Positions 1 through 8,097 of a stretch of 64,000 nucleotides of DNA are shown here, piece after piece. The translations under genes and the position numbers were made by a program. A model generated the notes under the pieces. It saw only the letters and a program-made list of their open reading frames with translations. It was not told the DNA's origin and did not search any database. Location of the stretch: assembly GCF_014202115.1 (NCBI RefSeq), contig NZ_JACHFW010000002.1, forward strand, positions 310,001 through 374,000. Reading direction: 5' to 3'. Each line of letters opens with the position of its first letter. Position 1 is the first letter of the stretch. The DNA is from Catenibacillus scindens (GTDB lineage Bacteria > Bacillota > Clostridia > Lachnospirales > Lachnospiraceae).

Positions 1-1113
1 AAGGTTCAGGCGGGTTGTATCCACAAGGACGGTTTTTACCGGATCCCGGTCAAGGAACTTTCCAAAGGATTCAAAGAGAGATCGCCGCATCTGGCTATCC
101 TTCATGTCAATAAAATCAATGACAATGATCCCTGAAAGATTGCGCAGCCGTATCTGGCGGGCAATTTCCGCCGCTGCTTCCATGTTTACCTTAAAATAAG
201 TCTCCTCGGTTGTTTTCTTCCCTGTATAGCGCCCGGTATTCACGTCAATGACAACCATCGCTTCCGTGGGCTGGATCATTAAAAATCCCCCGGATTTCAG
301 CCATACTTTCGGGTCAAGGGCCCGCTGAATATGGGTGGGGAGACTTTTAAGCTTGACCAGGGGCCAGCTCTCATCCCGGTAAAACACCAGAGGCACTGAC
401 CGTTCCCAACTTTTAAGGGCCTGGCTGACCCGGTCGTAGACGTCTTTAATGTCCGTTGTGATCTTATTCAGATCCGGGTGATCTAAAATATACTTAACAT
501 AGGCGGGCATGCCGACATAGAGTTTTGAAAAACACGTAGAATGGCAGGCCCTTTTGAGCAGGACCTCAAACTGTTCCCCAAGTCTTTTCGCCTCCCGGCC
601 AAGGACTTCCTCCGGCTGGCCTAAAGCCCCTGTGCGGACAATAAATCCGTAATTTTCTGTGACAAAAGGCTCTGTCGCAGCTTTCAGCCGTCTGATTTCT
701 GCCTTATCTGTGATCTTGGCGGAGACAGACACCACAGGCTTTTTGGCGGTAAGGACAAGGTACTGTCCAGGGAGAGTGATCTTTCCGGTCAGCATGGCCG
801 GCTTTGTCTTCACAGGATCTTTGACCACCTGGATGAGAAGCTCATCTCCAGGTACAGCCTTTGTATTTTTTTTATGATTAAGGAAAAAATGGGCATCAGG
901 ATCACTGAGGGAATAATAACCGCACTTTTTCCTCTCAAATTCCACAAAAGCCGCGTTAATATTTTTTACCACATTCTGAATCCTGCCCACATAAATATTT
1001 CCCAGATTTCCGCCGTGGGGATCATCCAGAAGGATCTCGCACAGGATGTCGTTTTCATAAACCGCCGTCAGTATGTGTTTTTTCCAGTAAACGATCACAA
1101 GATTTTTTTCCAT
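1..1113 (-). CDS. rng: Ribonuclease G/E family protein, 3' end cut by window edge
   Basis: Endoribonuclease of the RNase E/G family, cytoplasmic, acting in rRNA maturation and mRNA decay. Only the first 371 codons are in the window; the C-terminus runs off the left edge. The start ATG (1111-1113) gives MEKNLVIVYWKKH. Residues about 35-100 look like the S1-like RNA-binding part (GNLGNIYVGRIQNV). The catalytic region shows the two acidic motifs typical of the family, VVIDVNTGRYTG and GIIVIDFIDM, whose aspartates bind the catalytic metal. It lies 18 bp downstream of the DUF2344 gene and is probably co-transcribed with it and the radical SAM gene, a grouping common in Clostridia. Confidence 0.9.
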   Translation of the reverse strand, partial: MEKNLVIVYWKKHILTAVYENDILCEILLDDPHGGNLGNIYVGRIQNVVKNINAAFVEFERKKCGYYSLSDPDAHFFLNHKKNTKAVPGDELLIQVVKDPVKTKPAMLTGKITLPGQYLVLTAKKPVVSVSAKITDKAEIRRLKAATEPFVTENYGFIVRTGALGQPEEVLGREAKRLGEQFEVLLKRACHSTCFSKLYVGMPAYVKYILDHPDLNKITTDIKDVYDRVSQALKSWERSVPLVFYRDESWPLVKLKSLPTHIQRALDPKVWLKSGGFLMIQPTEAMVVIDVNTGRYTGKKTTEETYFKVNMEAAAEIARQIRLRNLSGIIVIDFIDMKDSQMRRSLFESFGKFLDRDPVKTVLVDTTRLNL

Positions 1114-1131
1114 GAGACACCGCCCCTCATA

Positions 1132-1833
1132 TCAGGGGATATCCTTTCCAAGATCTTCCAGGGAAATAAAGGAGCCGTCTTCCGCTTTTGCATACATTTC
1201 AAGGCGGCATATATCAAGGGCGGACAGTTCGGCATTTTTCCCAAGGCTTTGCAGGAAGGTCTCAATGACAAACTCCGGTTTGAGATTGTCCACGCTTCCC
1301 GTAGCCAGCCTCATAAAAATATGGCCGTCTTTAATATCCCATTTATAGATCAGGTTCTTTAGATCAATCTCCCGCTGACCCTTTTTTGTCTTTCTCACTG
1401 TTGGAATATGGGATTGTCCCATAAACGCCCTGAAGGACATCTCCATATCCCTATCAAAAAAATCAGGATCTTTAAAAAACACTTCATAATCTGCCGCTGC
1501 CAGAATAGCCATGGCATTGGAGTGTTTTGTCTCATCTTCGATCTGACGGCAGCTTAAAATCTCCACGCCCTCCACCATCTGGGCGTTTAACAGCTCTGCC
1601 ATTTTCCGGGAATTCGTCCCGGTTCCCATCATAATATCCATATACTCTCCCCGGCTTGTCAATCCGACCCCTAAAGGTGCGGCGAAGGAGATGAGCTGGT
1701 GGGGCGAAAATCCCTGAGAATAGGAAATGTCAATGCCGCTTCGACGGAAGGCTTTCTGGAAATAGCGCATCATATCCAGATGGCCGATAAATTTCATGAT
1801 TCCTTTTTTTGAAAACTTAATTCTTACCTTCAA
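1132..1833 (-). CDS. TIGR03936 / DUF2344 family radical SAM-associated protein
   Basis: A 233-residue protein of the DUF2344 family, which in Firmicutes normally sits between a B12-binding-type radical SAM gene and RNase G, as here. Its function is not established; the constant neighbourhood suggests a role in RNA modification or processing. The N-terminus reads KVRIKFSKKGIMKFIGHLDM, typical of the family. I chose a TTG start at 1831-1833 because an AGGGAGGTG ribosome site sits six bases upstream; a longer reading from 1866 has no such site. This start overlaps the end of the radical SAM gene by 17 bp, suggesting translational coupling. Confidence 0.85.
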   Translation of the reverse strand: MKVRIKFSKKGIMKFIGHLDMMRYFQKAFRRSGIDISYSQGFSPHQLISFAAPLGVGLTSRGEYMDIMMGTGTNSRKMAELLNAQMVEGVEILSCRQIEDETKHSNAMAILAAADYEVFFKDPDFFDRDMEMSFRAFMGQSHIPTVRKTKKGQREIDLKNLIYKWDIKDGHIFMRLATGSVDNLKPEFVIETFLQSLGKNAELSALDICRLEMYAKAEDGSFISLEDLGKDIP

Positions 1834-3688
1834 AGCATACACCTCCCTGATAAATCTTTGAGCCACATCCGGAACACTTTGCCCGGCAGTTTGGCGTCAC
1901 AACGCCTTTTTGGGCCTGCTCCCACTCCCGCTTTAAAAAGGCTTTGCTCACCCCGGCGTCAATAAAATCCCAGGGCAGGATCTCATCTAAATCCCGCTCT
2001 CTTAAATTATAAAAATCAGGATCCACATGATTCCTCTCAAAAGCCTTCATCCACAGATCATAGCGGAAATTCTCTGACCAGGAATCGTAAAGGCACCCCA
2101 TCCGGTAAGCATCAAGAAGTACCGGGCCAAGCCTGCGGTCACCCCGGGCTAATATCCCCTCAAGCTGGGTCAGCTCCACATCATGCCAGTTATACTTAAT
2201 ACTCTTATGATTAAGCTGATCCTTAATCTTTCCATTAAGGAAGCGCTGTTTTTCAAGGAACTGCTCATTGGTATTTTGAGCCACCCACTGGAAGGGCGTA
2301 AAAGGCTTAGGTACAAAGAATGACGTGGATGTGACAATATCCACCCTTCCGCCACCTGGACGCTCAGATTTGGGGATCGTATAGTAGAGAGCCGCGATAT
2401 CATTGGATAAAGCGGCGATTCCTTCAATATCCTCCCAGGTTTCTCCGGGGAGTCCAAGCATAAAATACAATTTTACCCGGTTCCAGCCCCCCTTAAAGGC
2501 GTCCATGGCGCCGCCTAAAATATCTTCTTGGGTCAGGCCTTTATTGATCACATCCCGCATTCTCTGAGTTCCCGCTTCCGGGGCGAAGGTAAGACTGCTC
2601 TTTTTCACATCCTGGACTTTGCTCATCACATCCAAGGAAAAGGCGTCGATGCGAAGAGATGGCAGGGAAATATTAATCTTTTTTGACTGACACTCATCCA
2701 AAAGGAAGGTCACCAGCTCCTCAATATGGGAATAATCGCTGGAACTTAGGGAGCTTAATGTAATCTCCTCATGACCTGTGGACTCCAGCATTTTTACCGC
2801 GTACGCTTTCAGAAATTCCAGATCCCGCTCCCGGTTAGGCCGGTACACCATGCCCGCCTGGCAGAAACGGCAGCCCCGGATACATCCCCTCTGGATTTCT
2901 AACACAACCCGGTCCTGGGTTACCTTAATAAAAGGCACCACCGGTTTTTCCGGGTAATAGGTGTGGCTTAAATCAGTCACCACCTGTTTTTTAATGGACA
3001 GGGCGGCGTTTGGATTATTTGGCGCAAAGGATGCGATAGTCCCGTCCTCCTTATATGTCACATCGTAAAACATAGGGATATAAAGGCCGGGGATCCGGGC
3101 GGCCTGCTCCAGAAACTCCATCCGGCTTCTGCCTTCCCTGCGGCACTGTTTATACACATCCATCAGGTCATTGTAAACTGTCTCCCCTTCGCCAATATAG
3201 AAAATATCAAAAAAGTCCGCCAAAGGCTCCGGGTTGTAAGTACAGGGCCCGCCGCCGATGACAATGGGGTGTTCCCATGTCCTGTCCTTTGCCAGCATAG
3301 GGATCTGTGCCAGATCAATAAGCTGCAAAATATTTGTATAACACATTTCATATTGAATGGTAATGCCTAAAAAATCAAAATCCTTAATCGGAGCCTGAGA
3401 TTCCAGGGCAAAAAGAGGGATGTTTTTCTCCCGCATGATCCTATCCAGATCTGTCCACGGGGAATACACCCGCTCACAGCACGTGTCCTCCCTGGCATTA
3501 AGCATATCATAAATGATCTGTATGCCCAGATAGGACATACCAATCTCATATACGTCCGGAAAGGCCATAGCAAACTTAATATCCACCTGGCCGTGATCTT
3601 TACAGACCGCGTTGAATTCGTTGCCCAGGTATCTCGCCGGCTTCTCCACCTTTAACAAAATGTCATCACTTAACGCTAATTTTTTCAT
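1817..3688 (-). CDS. TIGR03960 family B12-binding-type radical SAM protein
   Basis: A 623-residue radical SAM enzyme. The central CIRGCRFC motif (CxxxCxxC) is the [4Fe-4S] cluster site that cleaves S-adenosylmethionine. The N-terminal third has the architecture of a cobalamin-binding-like domain, and the C-terminus carries extra cysteines (CRAKCSGCGSK) that may bind metal. The substrate is unknown; its lasting association with DUF2344 and RNase G suggests RNA. The start at 3686-3688 (MKKLALSDD) is preceded by AAAGGAA; an upstream in-frame start at 3718 is less likely. It is the first gene of the radical SAM–DUF2344–rng unit. Confidence 0.88.
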   Translation of the reverse strand: MKKLALSDDILLKVEKPARYLGNEFNAVCKDHGQVDIKFAMAFPDVYEIGMSYLGIQIIYDMLNAREDTCCERVYSPWTDLDRIMREKNIPLFALESQAPIKDFDFLGITIQYEMCYTNILQLIDLAQIPMLAKDRTWEHPIVIGGGPCTYNPEPLADFFDIFYIGEGETVYNDLMDVYKQCRREGRSRMEFLEQAARIPGLYIPMFYDVTYKEDGTIASFAPNNPNAALSIKKQVVTDLSHTYYPEKPVVPFIKVTQDRVVLEIQRGCIRGCRFCQAGMVYRPNRERDLEFLKAYAVKMLESTGHEEITLSSLSSSDYSHIEELVTFLLDECQSKKINISLPSLRIDAFSLDVMSKVQDVKKSSLTFAPEAGTQRMRDVINKGLTQEDILGGAMDAFKGGWNRVKLYFMLGLPGETWEDIEGIAALSNDIAALYYTIPKSERPGGGRVDIVTSTSFFVPKPFTPFQWVAQNTNEQFLEKQRFLNGKIKDQLNHKSIKYNWHDVELTQLEGILARGDRRLGPVLLDAYRMGCLYDSWSENFRYDLWMKAFERNHVDPDFYNLRERDLDEILPWDFIDAGVSKAFLKREWEQAQKGVVTPNCRAKCSGCGSKIYQGGVCFEGKN

Positions 3689-3786
3689 TCCTGTTCCTTT
3701 CACCGCCGGCCTTTTCAAAAAAGCCGGCCCTTTTCATTTTCACATTGGCTGGCAGTTCAAAAGTACCCGCCAGGGGCATTTGATTA

Positions 3787-3849
3787 CCGCGGGCAATGAG
3801 CCAAGCTATTTCCGCGCCCCGTTAGCTTGCTGTGGGGTATGTGACTTAT
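3787..3849 (+). repeat. Repeat family B, short copy
   Basis: Begins CCGCGGGCAATGAGCCAAG and ends GCTTGCTGTGGGGTATGTGACTT. The two ends match, with substitutions, the two ends of the longer copy at 51724-51898 (CTGCGGGCAGTGAACCAAG and GCTCGCTGCGGGGTAATTGACTT). The middle is shorter here. No function is known to me. Confidence 0.5.
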
Positions 3850-3918
3850 TATAAACATAAAAGGAAAAAACATCAACTTAAAAATGTCAAAAGTTACTGT
3901 TTACTCCGCAACAGTAAC

Positions 3919-3951
3919 AAACCGCTGCAGTTCCACAACTGCAGCGGTTTT
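3919..3951 (-). terminator. Hairpin, likely intrinsic terminator
   Basis: Perfect 12-bp stem (AAACCGCTGCAG / CTGCAGCGGTTT) with an 8-base loop. Only short T runs follow on either strand, so termination is likely but not certain. It lies downstream of the decayed minus-strand ORFs at 4037-4653. Confidence 0.5.
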
Positions 3952-4036
3952 CATCATCCCCAGAAATATCTGAATAAGAGCATGGCGATATCATTGTTCT
4001 GTTCCGTTATAATGTTCGGTATATTAACAACTCGTG

Positions 4037-4486
4037 TTATGAAAGTCGTCCAGGAACAATATTTTTAACAACACTGTACATTAAATGCCCCGTGCCGTCA
4101 TTAAAAACTGAACCCATATCCCCGGAAACCGCCTGCTCCTCGTAGGCCCGCTCCATTCGATCCCAGACAAGCATTTGTCTTTTGAAGTCTCTGGTTAGCC
4201 GTTCTTTTCCCGGAAGGATCTGATTTCCGCTTTTCAGATGCCAGGTCATATTGATAAACTGCCGTGAAGTAATATAAAGCCTGTTTTGAGGACTTTGATC
4301 ATCACGGTCTTTCACGGCCTGCTCCTGGGCTGAGGATAATGCAGCAAATTCAGGGAAATAGCTGCCATAGTGACGAAGAAGGGTTAAATACCTGTGATAC
4401 AAAATATTCGCCACATTATAACTGGTCAGATGGACATGCTGTTCATAAACATTCCACACATTAACCGCCTTATGCAGCTCTGTCAC
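4037..4486 (-). CDS. Unrecognised ORF in decayed island
   Basis: 149 codons from a GTG start (4484-4486) that overlaps the stop of the upstream tail-like fragment by four bases (GTGA). The product is rich in aromatic residues and helical in character (WNVYEQHVHLTSYNVANILY, then INMTWHLKSGNQ). I do not recognise the family. The same frame stays open upstream of the GTG into the tail gene (AKSQEEQDVAVTEL), so this ORF may be the distal part of a gene whose 5' part was lost when it was joined to the tail fragment. It may be a remnant rather than a working gene. Confidence 0.4.
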   Translation of the reverse strand: MTELHKAVNVWNVYEQHVHLTSYNVANILYHRYLTLLRHYGSYFPEFAALSSAQEQAVKDRDDQSPQNRLYITSRQFINMTWHLKSGNQILPGKERLTRDFKRQMLVWDRMERAYEEQAVSGDMGSVFNDGTGHLMYSVVKNIVPGRLS

Positions 4487-4653
4487 TGCAACATCCTGTT
4501 CTTCCTGGGATTTTGCGAGACTCTTGGATCTCTCAGCGGCAGGATCTCATCCGCCGCGTTGGCCAGACGCATAACACCGTCCCGGTGGAGATTTCCATCC
4601 CGGTCAATATATCCTCTAGGTAATGTAAACTCAAATTCTGTCTGAAATGCCAC
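4483..4653 (-). pseudogene. Truncated phage-tail / contractile-injection-type protein
   Basis: A 56-codon fragment starting at GTG 4651-4653 behind a good AAGGAGG site. It reads FEFTLPRGYIDRDGNLHRDG and then VMRLANAADEILPLRDPRV. From memory, this closely resembles a small conserved protein found in extracellular contractile injection system and phage-tail-like clusters, where the sequence continues NPAYLxVILLxRV for some 40-70 residues more. Here it breaks off after RVSQNP and runs into an unrelated frame. It is therefore a 5' remnant with intact initiation signals. No tube, sheath or baseplate genes are nearby. Confidence 0.45.
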
Positions 4654-4686
4654 CGCACTCTCCTCCTTATACAACGCCGAAAAGTC

Positions 4687-4840
4687 CAGCCATGGAACTT
4701 CCTTTATCCATGGCTGAACCATCTTCGGCTAATACTTTATTACTGAGTTCTTGTCATTCCTTCATGAAATTCATTAGGAAAGTATCAGATTTAGAGCAGA
4801 CAAAAAGAGCAGTCCTGAGAAAAAGCAGAACTGCTCTAAA
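4687..4840. repeat. Inverted repeats upstream of the tail remnant
   Basis: Two separate inverted repeats: CAGCCATGG (4687-4695) with CCATGGCTG (4708-4716), and TTAGAGCAG (4791-4799) with CTGCTCTAA (4831-4839). They fit a region shaped by mobile or degraded DNA. Neither has an obvious regulatory role. Confidence 0.4.
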
Positions 4841-4959
4841 TGTGATTCTTTCCAATTGTACCAGGCTGCGGATGTAGAATGCGGTGTATATGGGTAAAGT
4901 ATCGTTTGCTATTTCCAAAATCAGGCACAAAATGTTCCATGTTTTACTTATTTTTGCCC

Positions 4960-5710
4960 GTGACAGGCACGGAGCGCAGTCATTTCCCTAAAAGTGGATA
5001 TCCGGCAAAAGCCAGGGCTTTGTGGATACTTACCGCTATGGAGTCCGGGAAGGTTCTGACGAAACGCTCTATGCTTTTCTGGACTGCCGTCAGGATCTCT
5101 CCACCTTCCGCTCCTTTCTCATCTCCGGAGGGCTGATCTGTTTTCTTGGGCTGGCATCAGTTTTAGTCTTACTGATCTTTTTCTCCGGACGGGTTGTCGC
5201 GCCGGTAGCTGAAAGCTATGCCCGCCAGAAGCGTTTTATTACTGACGCAGGGCATGAGATCAAAACGCCCATCACTATCATTGACGCCGACGCTGAGGTA
5301 TTGACCGCGGAAATCGGCGATAACGAATGGGTCAGGGATATCCATCCGCGGCGATCCGCGGCGACGAGAAAGCTTTGAGACAACTGGTTACTGTCCTTAT
5401 GGATAACGCCCTGAAATATTGTCCGGAACATGGAGATATTTACGTTCATCTGGAACATTATGGAAAAAATGTACAGCTCACCATCACCAACACCGCCAGC
5501 AATATTTCCCGGAATCAGCTCCCCCATCTTTTTGAGCGGTTTTACAGAGGGGATGCCTCCCACAGCAGCCAGACTAAAGGCTATGGCATCGGCCTGTCCA
5601 TTGCCCGGGCCGTGACCGCTGCCCACAAGGGGCGGATAGCAGCCCCCAGTTCTGATGGCCATTCTCTGACCATCACCGTCACTCTGCCCTCCGGCACCGC
5701 CCGCTTATAG
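4960..5710 (+). pseudogene. Sensor histidine kinase, internally deleted and frameshifted
   Basis: Remnant of a membrane histidine kinase. The first part (frame from about 5001) reads a sensor-loop end (GKSQGFVDTYRYGV), one membrane segment and the H-box AGHEIKTP. After DNEWVRDI (about 5340) the frame changes; a second frame continues RGDEKALRQL, the N-box DNALKY and the ATP-lid GYGIGLSIARA to the stop at 5710. The stretch between H-box and N-box, about 60 residues in intact kinases, is missing, and the N-terminal membrane segment is also lost. No response regulator is adjacent. The loss of the dimerisation region means it cannot be functional. Confidence 0.85.
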
Positions 5711-5771
5711 ACTGCATATCACTCTCGGTAAGCGCAGCCCCAGGGGACTATGGCGTACCCTTTACAGCGAC

Positions 5772-5826
5772 AAAAAAGGTATCAAAAACGGGAAACGCCG
5801 AATTTACGTTTCCTGTATTGACACCT
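5772..5826 (-). terminator. Intrinsic terminator of purF
   Basis: Imperfect hairpin with arms 5778-5797 and 5807-5826; on the minus strand the second arm ends in a TTTTTT run. It begins at the purF stop codon region. Confidence 0.7.
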
Positions 5827-5829
5827 TTG

Positions 5830-7272
5830 TCACTGAATTTCTTCATTTTTTATAGGATAATGATTATCAAAACATGCCTTACATATTCCCAACTTTCCAA
5901 CCATCGTCTGAAGATCCTCGATCTTCATATATCCAAGGGAATCTGCCCCGATGATCTGACGGATCTCCTCGACAGTGTGGGAGGAGGCGATAAGCTGTTC
6001 ATTGGACGGCACGTCCGTTCCGTAGTAGCAGGGATATAAAAATGGCGGCGCGCTGATGCGCACATGGACTTCCTTCGCCCCGGCTTTCTTTAACATCTGG
6101 ATCAGATTAGCCATGGTTGTTCCCCGGACAATAGAATCATCCACAAGGACAATACGTTTGCCCCGGACCACCGGTTCAAGAACATTAAGTTTCAGCTTTA
6201 CACCGGAAACACGCTCTTTCTGAGTAGGTTTAATAAATGTCCGGCCGATATAGCTATTTTTATAGAAAGCGATCTCAAAGGGGATTCCCGCGCACTGGGC
6301 GTAGCCTCTGGCCGCCGTCAGCCCGGATTCAGGAACACCGGTGACAATATCCGCCTCGGCAGGGTATGCCTTTGCCAGAGCATGTCCGGCACGTATGCGG
6401 GCATCATACACTTTAATGCCGTCAATAACGCTGTCAAGGCGGGCAAAATAAATATACTCAAAAATACAGTGGGCCCGCTGCTCCTGCTGCAGCGATTTAT
6501 CTGATGTGATTGTTCCATCCTGATGAATTGTCACCAGCTCGCCCGGTTCAATATCCCGGATAAATTCAGCGCCTACCGCATGGAGGGCACAGCTTTCAGA
6601 AGTGACAATATAACTATTTTCCCGCTTTCCCAGACACAATGGCTTTAATCCCCAGGGGTCCCGCAGAGCCATTAGTTTTCTCGGACTCATAACAACAAGA
6701 CCGTAAGCGCCACGGATCTTCTTCGCCGTCTTTAAAAGGGCTTCCTCCACGCTTTTTGTGTGTACACGTTCCCTGGCAATATAGTAAGCGATCATCTCCG
6801 AGTCTGTTGTTGTCTGGAAGATCGCGCCACCATAAACCAGCTCTTTCTTCAGCTCGTTGGCGTTGACAAGGTTGCCGTTGTGGGCCAAAGCCAAAGTTCC
6901 CTTAATGTAGTTTAAAACAAGGGGCTGAGCATTTTCCCGGGTTGTGGCGCCTGTAGTTGAATAGCGCACATGGCCGACGCCAAGATTTCCATGAAGACCG
7001 CCGATGGTTTCCGCTTTAAAAACTTCCTGCACAAGACCAAGATCTTTGTGAAACCGGATATTTCCGCTGGCTCCCGATGTATCTGTTACCGCGATACCGC
7101 AGGACTCCTGACCTCTGTGCTGTAAAGAACACAGACCATAATATACCGACGAGGCCACATCGCCGCCGTCCGTATCATAGATTCCAAAAACGCCGCATTC
7201 CTCATGGACGCCATGGGTTTGTGCCGTCTCCAAATCCGGACATAACGACAGCTTTTTATGGGTATGGATCAT
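5830..7272 (-). CDS. purF: Amidophosphoribosyltransferase
   Basis: Catalyses the first committed step of purine synthesis: PRPP plus glutamine gives 5-phosphoribosylamine. 480 residues from ATG 7270-7272, behind AAGGAG. The N-terminal glutaminase starts after a propeptide at the nucleophile cysteine (ECGVFGIYD), followed by LCSLQHRGQES. The PRPP-binding loop is RIVLVDDSIVRGTT. C-terminal cysteines (LGICKACF) and the earlier AHCIF match the Bacillus-type oxygen-sensitive [4Fe-4S] enzyme. It stands alone, without other pur genes. A promoter (7360-7387) and a 30-bp palindrome (7304-7333) precede it. Confidence 0.96.
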   Translation of the reverse strand: MIHTHKKLSLCPDLETAQTHGVHEECGVFGIYDTDGGDVASSVYYGLCSLQHRGQESCGIAVTDTSGASGNIRFHKDLGLVQEVFKAETIGGLHGNLGVGHVRYSTTGATTRENAQPLVLNYIKGTLALAHNGNLVNANELKKELVYGGAIFQTTTDSEMIAYYIARERVHTKSVEEALLKTAKKIRGAYGLVVMSPRKLMALRDPWGLKPLCLGKRENSYIVTSESCALHAVGAEFIRDIEPGELVTIHQDGTITSDKSLQQEQRAHCIFEYIYFARLDSVIDGIKVYDARIRAGHALAKAYPAEADIVTGVPESGLTAARGYAQCAGIPFEIAFYKNSYIGRTFIKPTQKERVSGVKLKLNVLEPVVRGKRIVLVDDSIVRGTTMANLIQMLKKAGAKEVHVRISAPPFLYPCYYGTDVPSNEQLIASSHTVEEIRQIIGADSLGYMKIEDLQTMVGKLGICKACFDNHYPIKNEEIQ

Positions 7273-7303
7273 TTTATTCACTCCTTTTCTATTGTCTTTG
7301 CAG

Positions 7304-7333
7304 CCAGGCATTCGGCAGCTGCCAAACGCCTGG
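7304..7333. promoter_or_regulatory. 30-bp palindrome in the purF leader
   Basis: CCAGGCATTCGGCAG followed directly by CTGCCAAACGCCTGG: a nearly perfect palindrome (two wobble-type mismatches) centred on GCAGCTGC. It lies between the predicted purF start point and the ribosome site. It could be a repressor operator or an RNA hairpin. It does not resemble the Bacillus PurR box. Confidence 0.55.
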
Positions 7334-7359
7334 CCCTAGACTAAAGAATCATATGAACT

Positions 7360-7387
7360 ATTTTACCCGACATTTTCTATTTTGCAA
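7360..7387 (-). promoter_or_regulatory. Predicted purF promoter
   Basis: On the minus strand: TTGCAA, 16 bp, TAAAAT, about 90 bp upstream of the purF start. Confidence 0.55.
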
Positions 7388-7399
7388 GTTATTTTTTCG

Positions 7400-7657
7400 T
7401 TAATGCAAAATAAAAGAAAACAATCCCCTTTTTTCATAAGGCTCACTGACAAATGATGTCACCTCATATCCGGTACCCTCCAGAGCTTTTTTCAGCGCCT
7501 CCTCGCTGACAGGGGCCTCTGATAAAATCACCGTCTGATTCTTGCGGTGGGATGATGCCACCTTTTTAACATCCAGCGCCTTTCTGATCGCGTCGTTGAC
7601 ATGAGTCTCACACATATCGCAGGCCATTCCGTAAATACCTGCTGTCGTCTTTACCAT
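7400..7657 (-). CDS. Heavy-metal-associated (HMA) domain protein
   Basis: 85-residue single-domain protein of the HMA/CopZ type, with a GMACDMCETHVN motif whose CxxC would bind a soft metal ion such as Cu(I). The fold then continues with VKKVASSHRKNQTVIL and a C-terminal ALEGTGYEV strand typical of the family. It ends in an unusual tail (EPYEKRGLFSFILH). I chose ATG 7655-7657 because AAAGGAGATG lies nine bases upstream; the ATG at 7667-7669 is too close to that site. No copper ATPase or regulator is adjacent, so its partner is unknown. Confidence 0.8.
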   Translation of the reverse strand: MVKTTAGIYGMACDMCETHVNDAIRKALDVKKVASSHRKNQTVILSEAPVSEEALKKALEGTGYEVTSFVSEPYEKRGLFSFILH

Positions 7658-7739
7658 AAAGTGATTCATCTCCTTTCCCCATTATTTTACTGAAATCCCG
7701 GCAAAAAAGGCAAGTCCCAAAGACCCTGTGGAGAGTTTT

Positions 7740-7954
7740 TATCAACAGGTTACTATTCACAGTCGATTTGAAGCAGATACACAGATTCGTCGAGCTTGCT
7801 CGTAAGAAGATGGGTAACTGCTTCAAATCCAACTGCGAAGCAGGAACCTCCACCAAATGAGCAATCTTAAACCGCGTCAGCAGCGGTAAAGCCTGCAAAG
7901 CAGGCGGGATTGCGAATGCAGCGTGGAGGAGACTGTGAATAGTAACTATCAACA
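7740..7954. mobile_element. IS66-like MITE, about 198 bp, with 8-bp target duplication
   Basis: 16-bp perfect inverted repeats, GTTACTATTCACAGTC (7749-7764) and GACTGTGAATAGTAAC (7931-7946), bound a non-coding core. The flanks are direct repeats TATCAACA (7740-7747 and 7947-7954), with one extra G on the left. Internal stretches such as GATTCGTCGAGCTTGCTCG recur in diverged form at 27890-27942. No transposase inside. It lies between the HMA gene and glgC, upstream of both. Confidence 0.75.
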
Positions 7955-8030
7955 AACCGGACTTTTGGCCAATAATCCCAAATGTAAGGAACAGGTGAAA
8001 AAATTTTTATGATTTTTTTACATAAAAATA

Positions 8031-8059
8031 TGTTAAAATCCGAAAAAAAATTGTATAAT
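8031..8059 (+). promoter_or_regulatory. Predicted glgC promoter
   Basis: TGTTAA, 17 bp, TATAAT (8054-8059), about 39 bp upstream of the glgC ATG. The -35 match is weak; the -10 is perfect. Confidence 0.55.
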
Positions 8060-8097
8060 ATATTCAACAGCATCAAAATGAAAGTGAGGGCTTATTT

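Larger units (their letters stand above)
3719..4036. other. Intergenic spacer with repeat and hairpin remnants
   Basis: No credible gene. It holds a repeat-B fragment (3787-3849), a 9-bp perfect inverted repeat (3893-3901 with 3910-3918) and an adjacent 12-bp stem hairpin (3919-3950). The upstream promoter of the radical SAM operon must lie here, but I could not assign one with confidence. Confidence 0.5.

Noticed and set aside
1132-1362. Plus-strand ORFs of 78-162 codons opposite the DUF2344 and RNase G genes
   Set aside because: They are complements of well-supported genes, with no family pattern or ribosome site.
7738-7760. TTATCAACA resembling a DnaA box near glgC
   Set aside because: It is the target duplication of the MITE; no cluster of boxes or origin genes is nearby.
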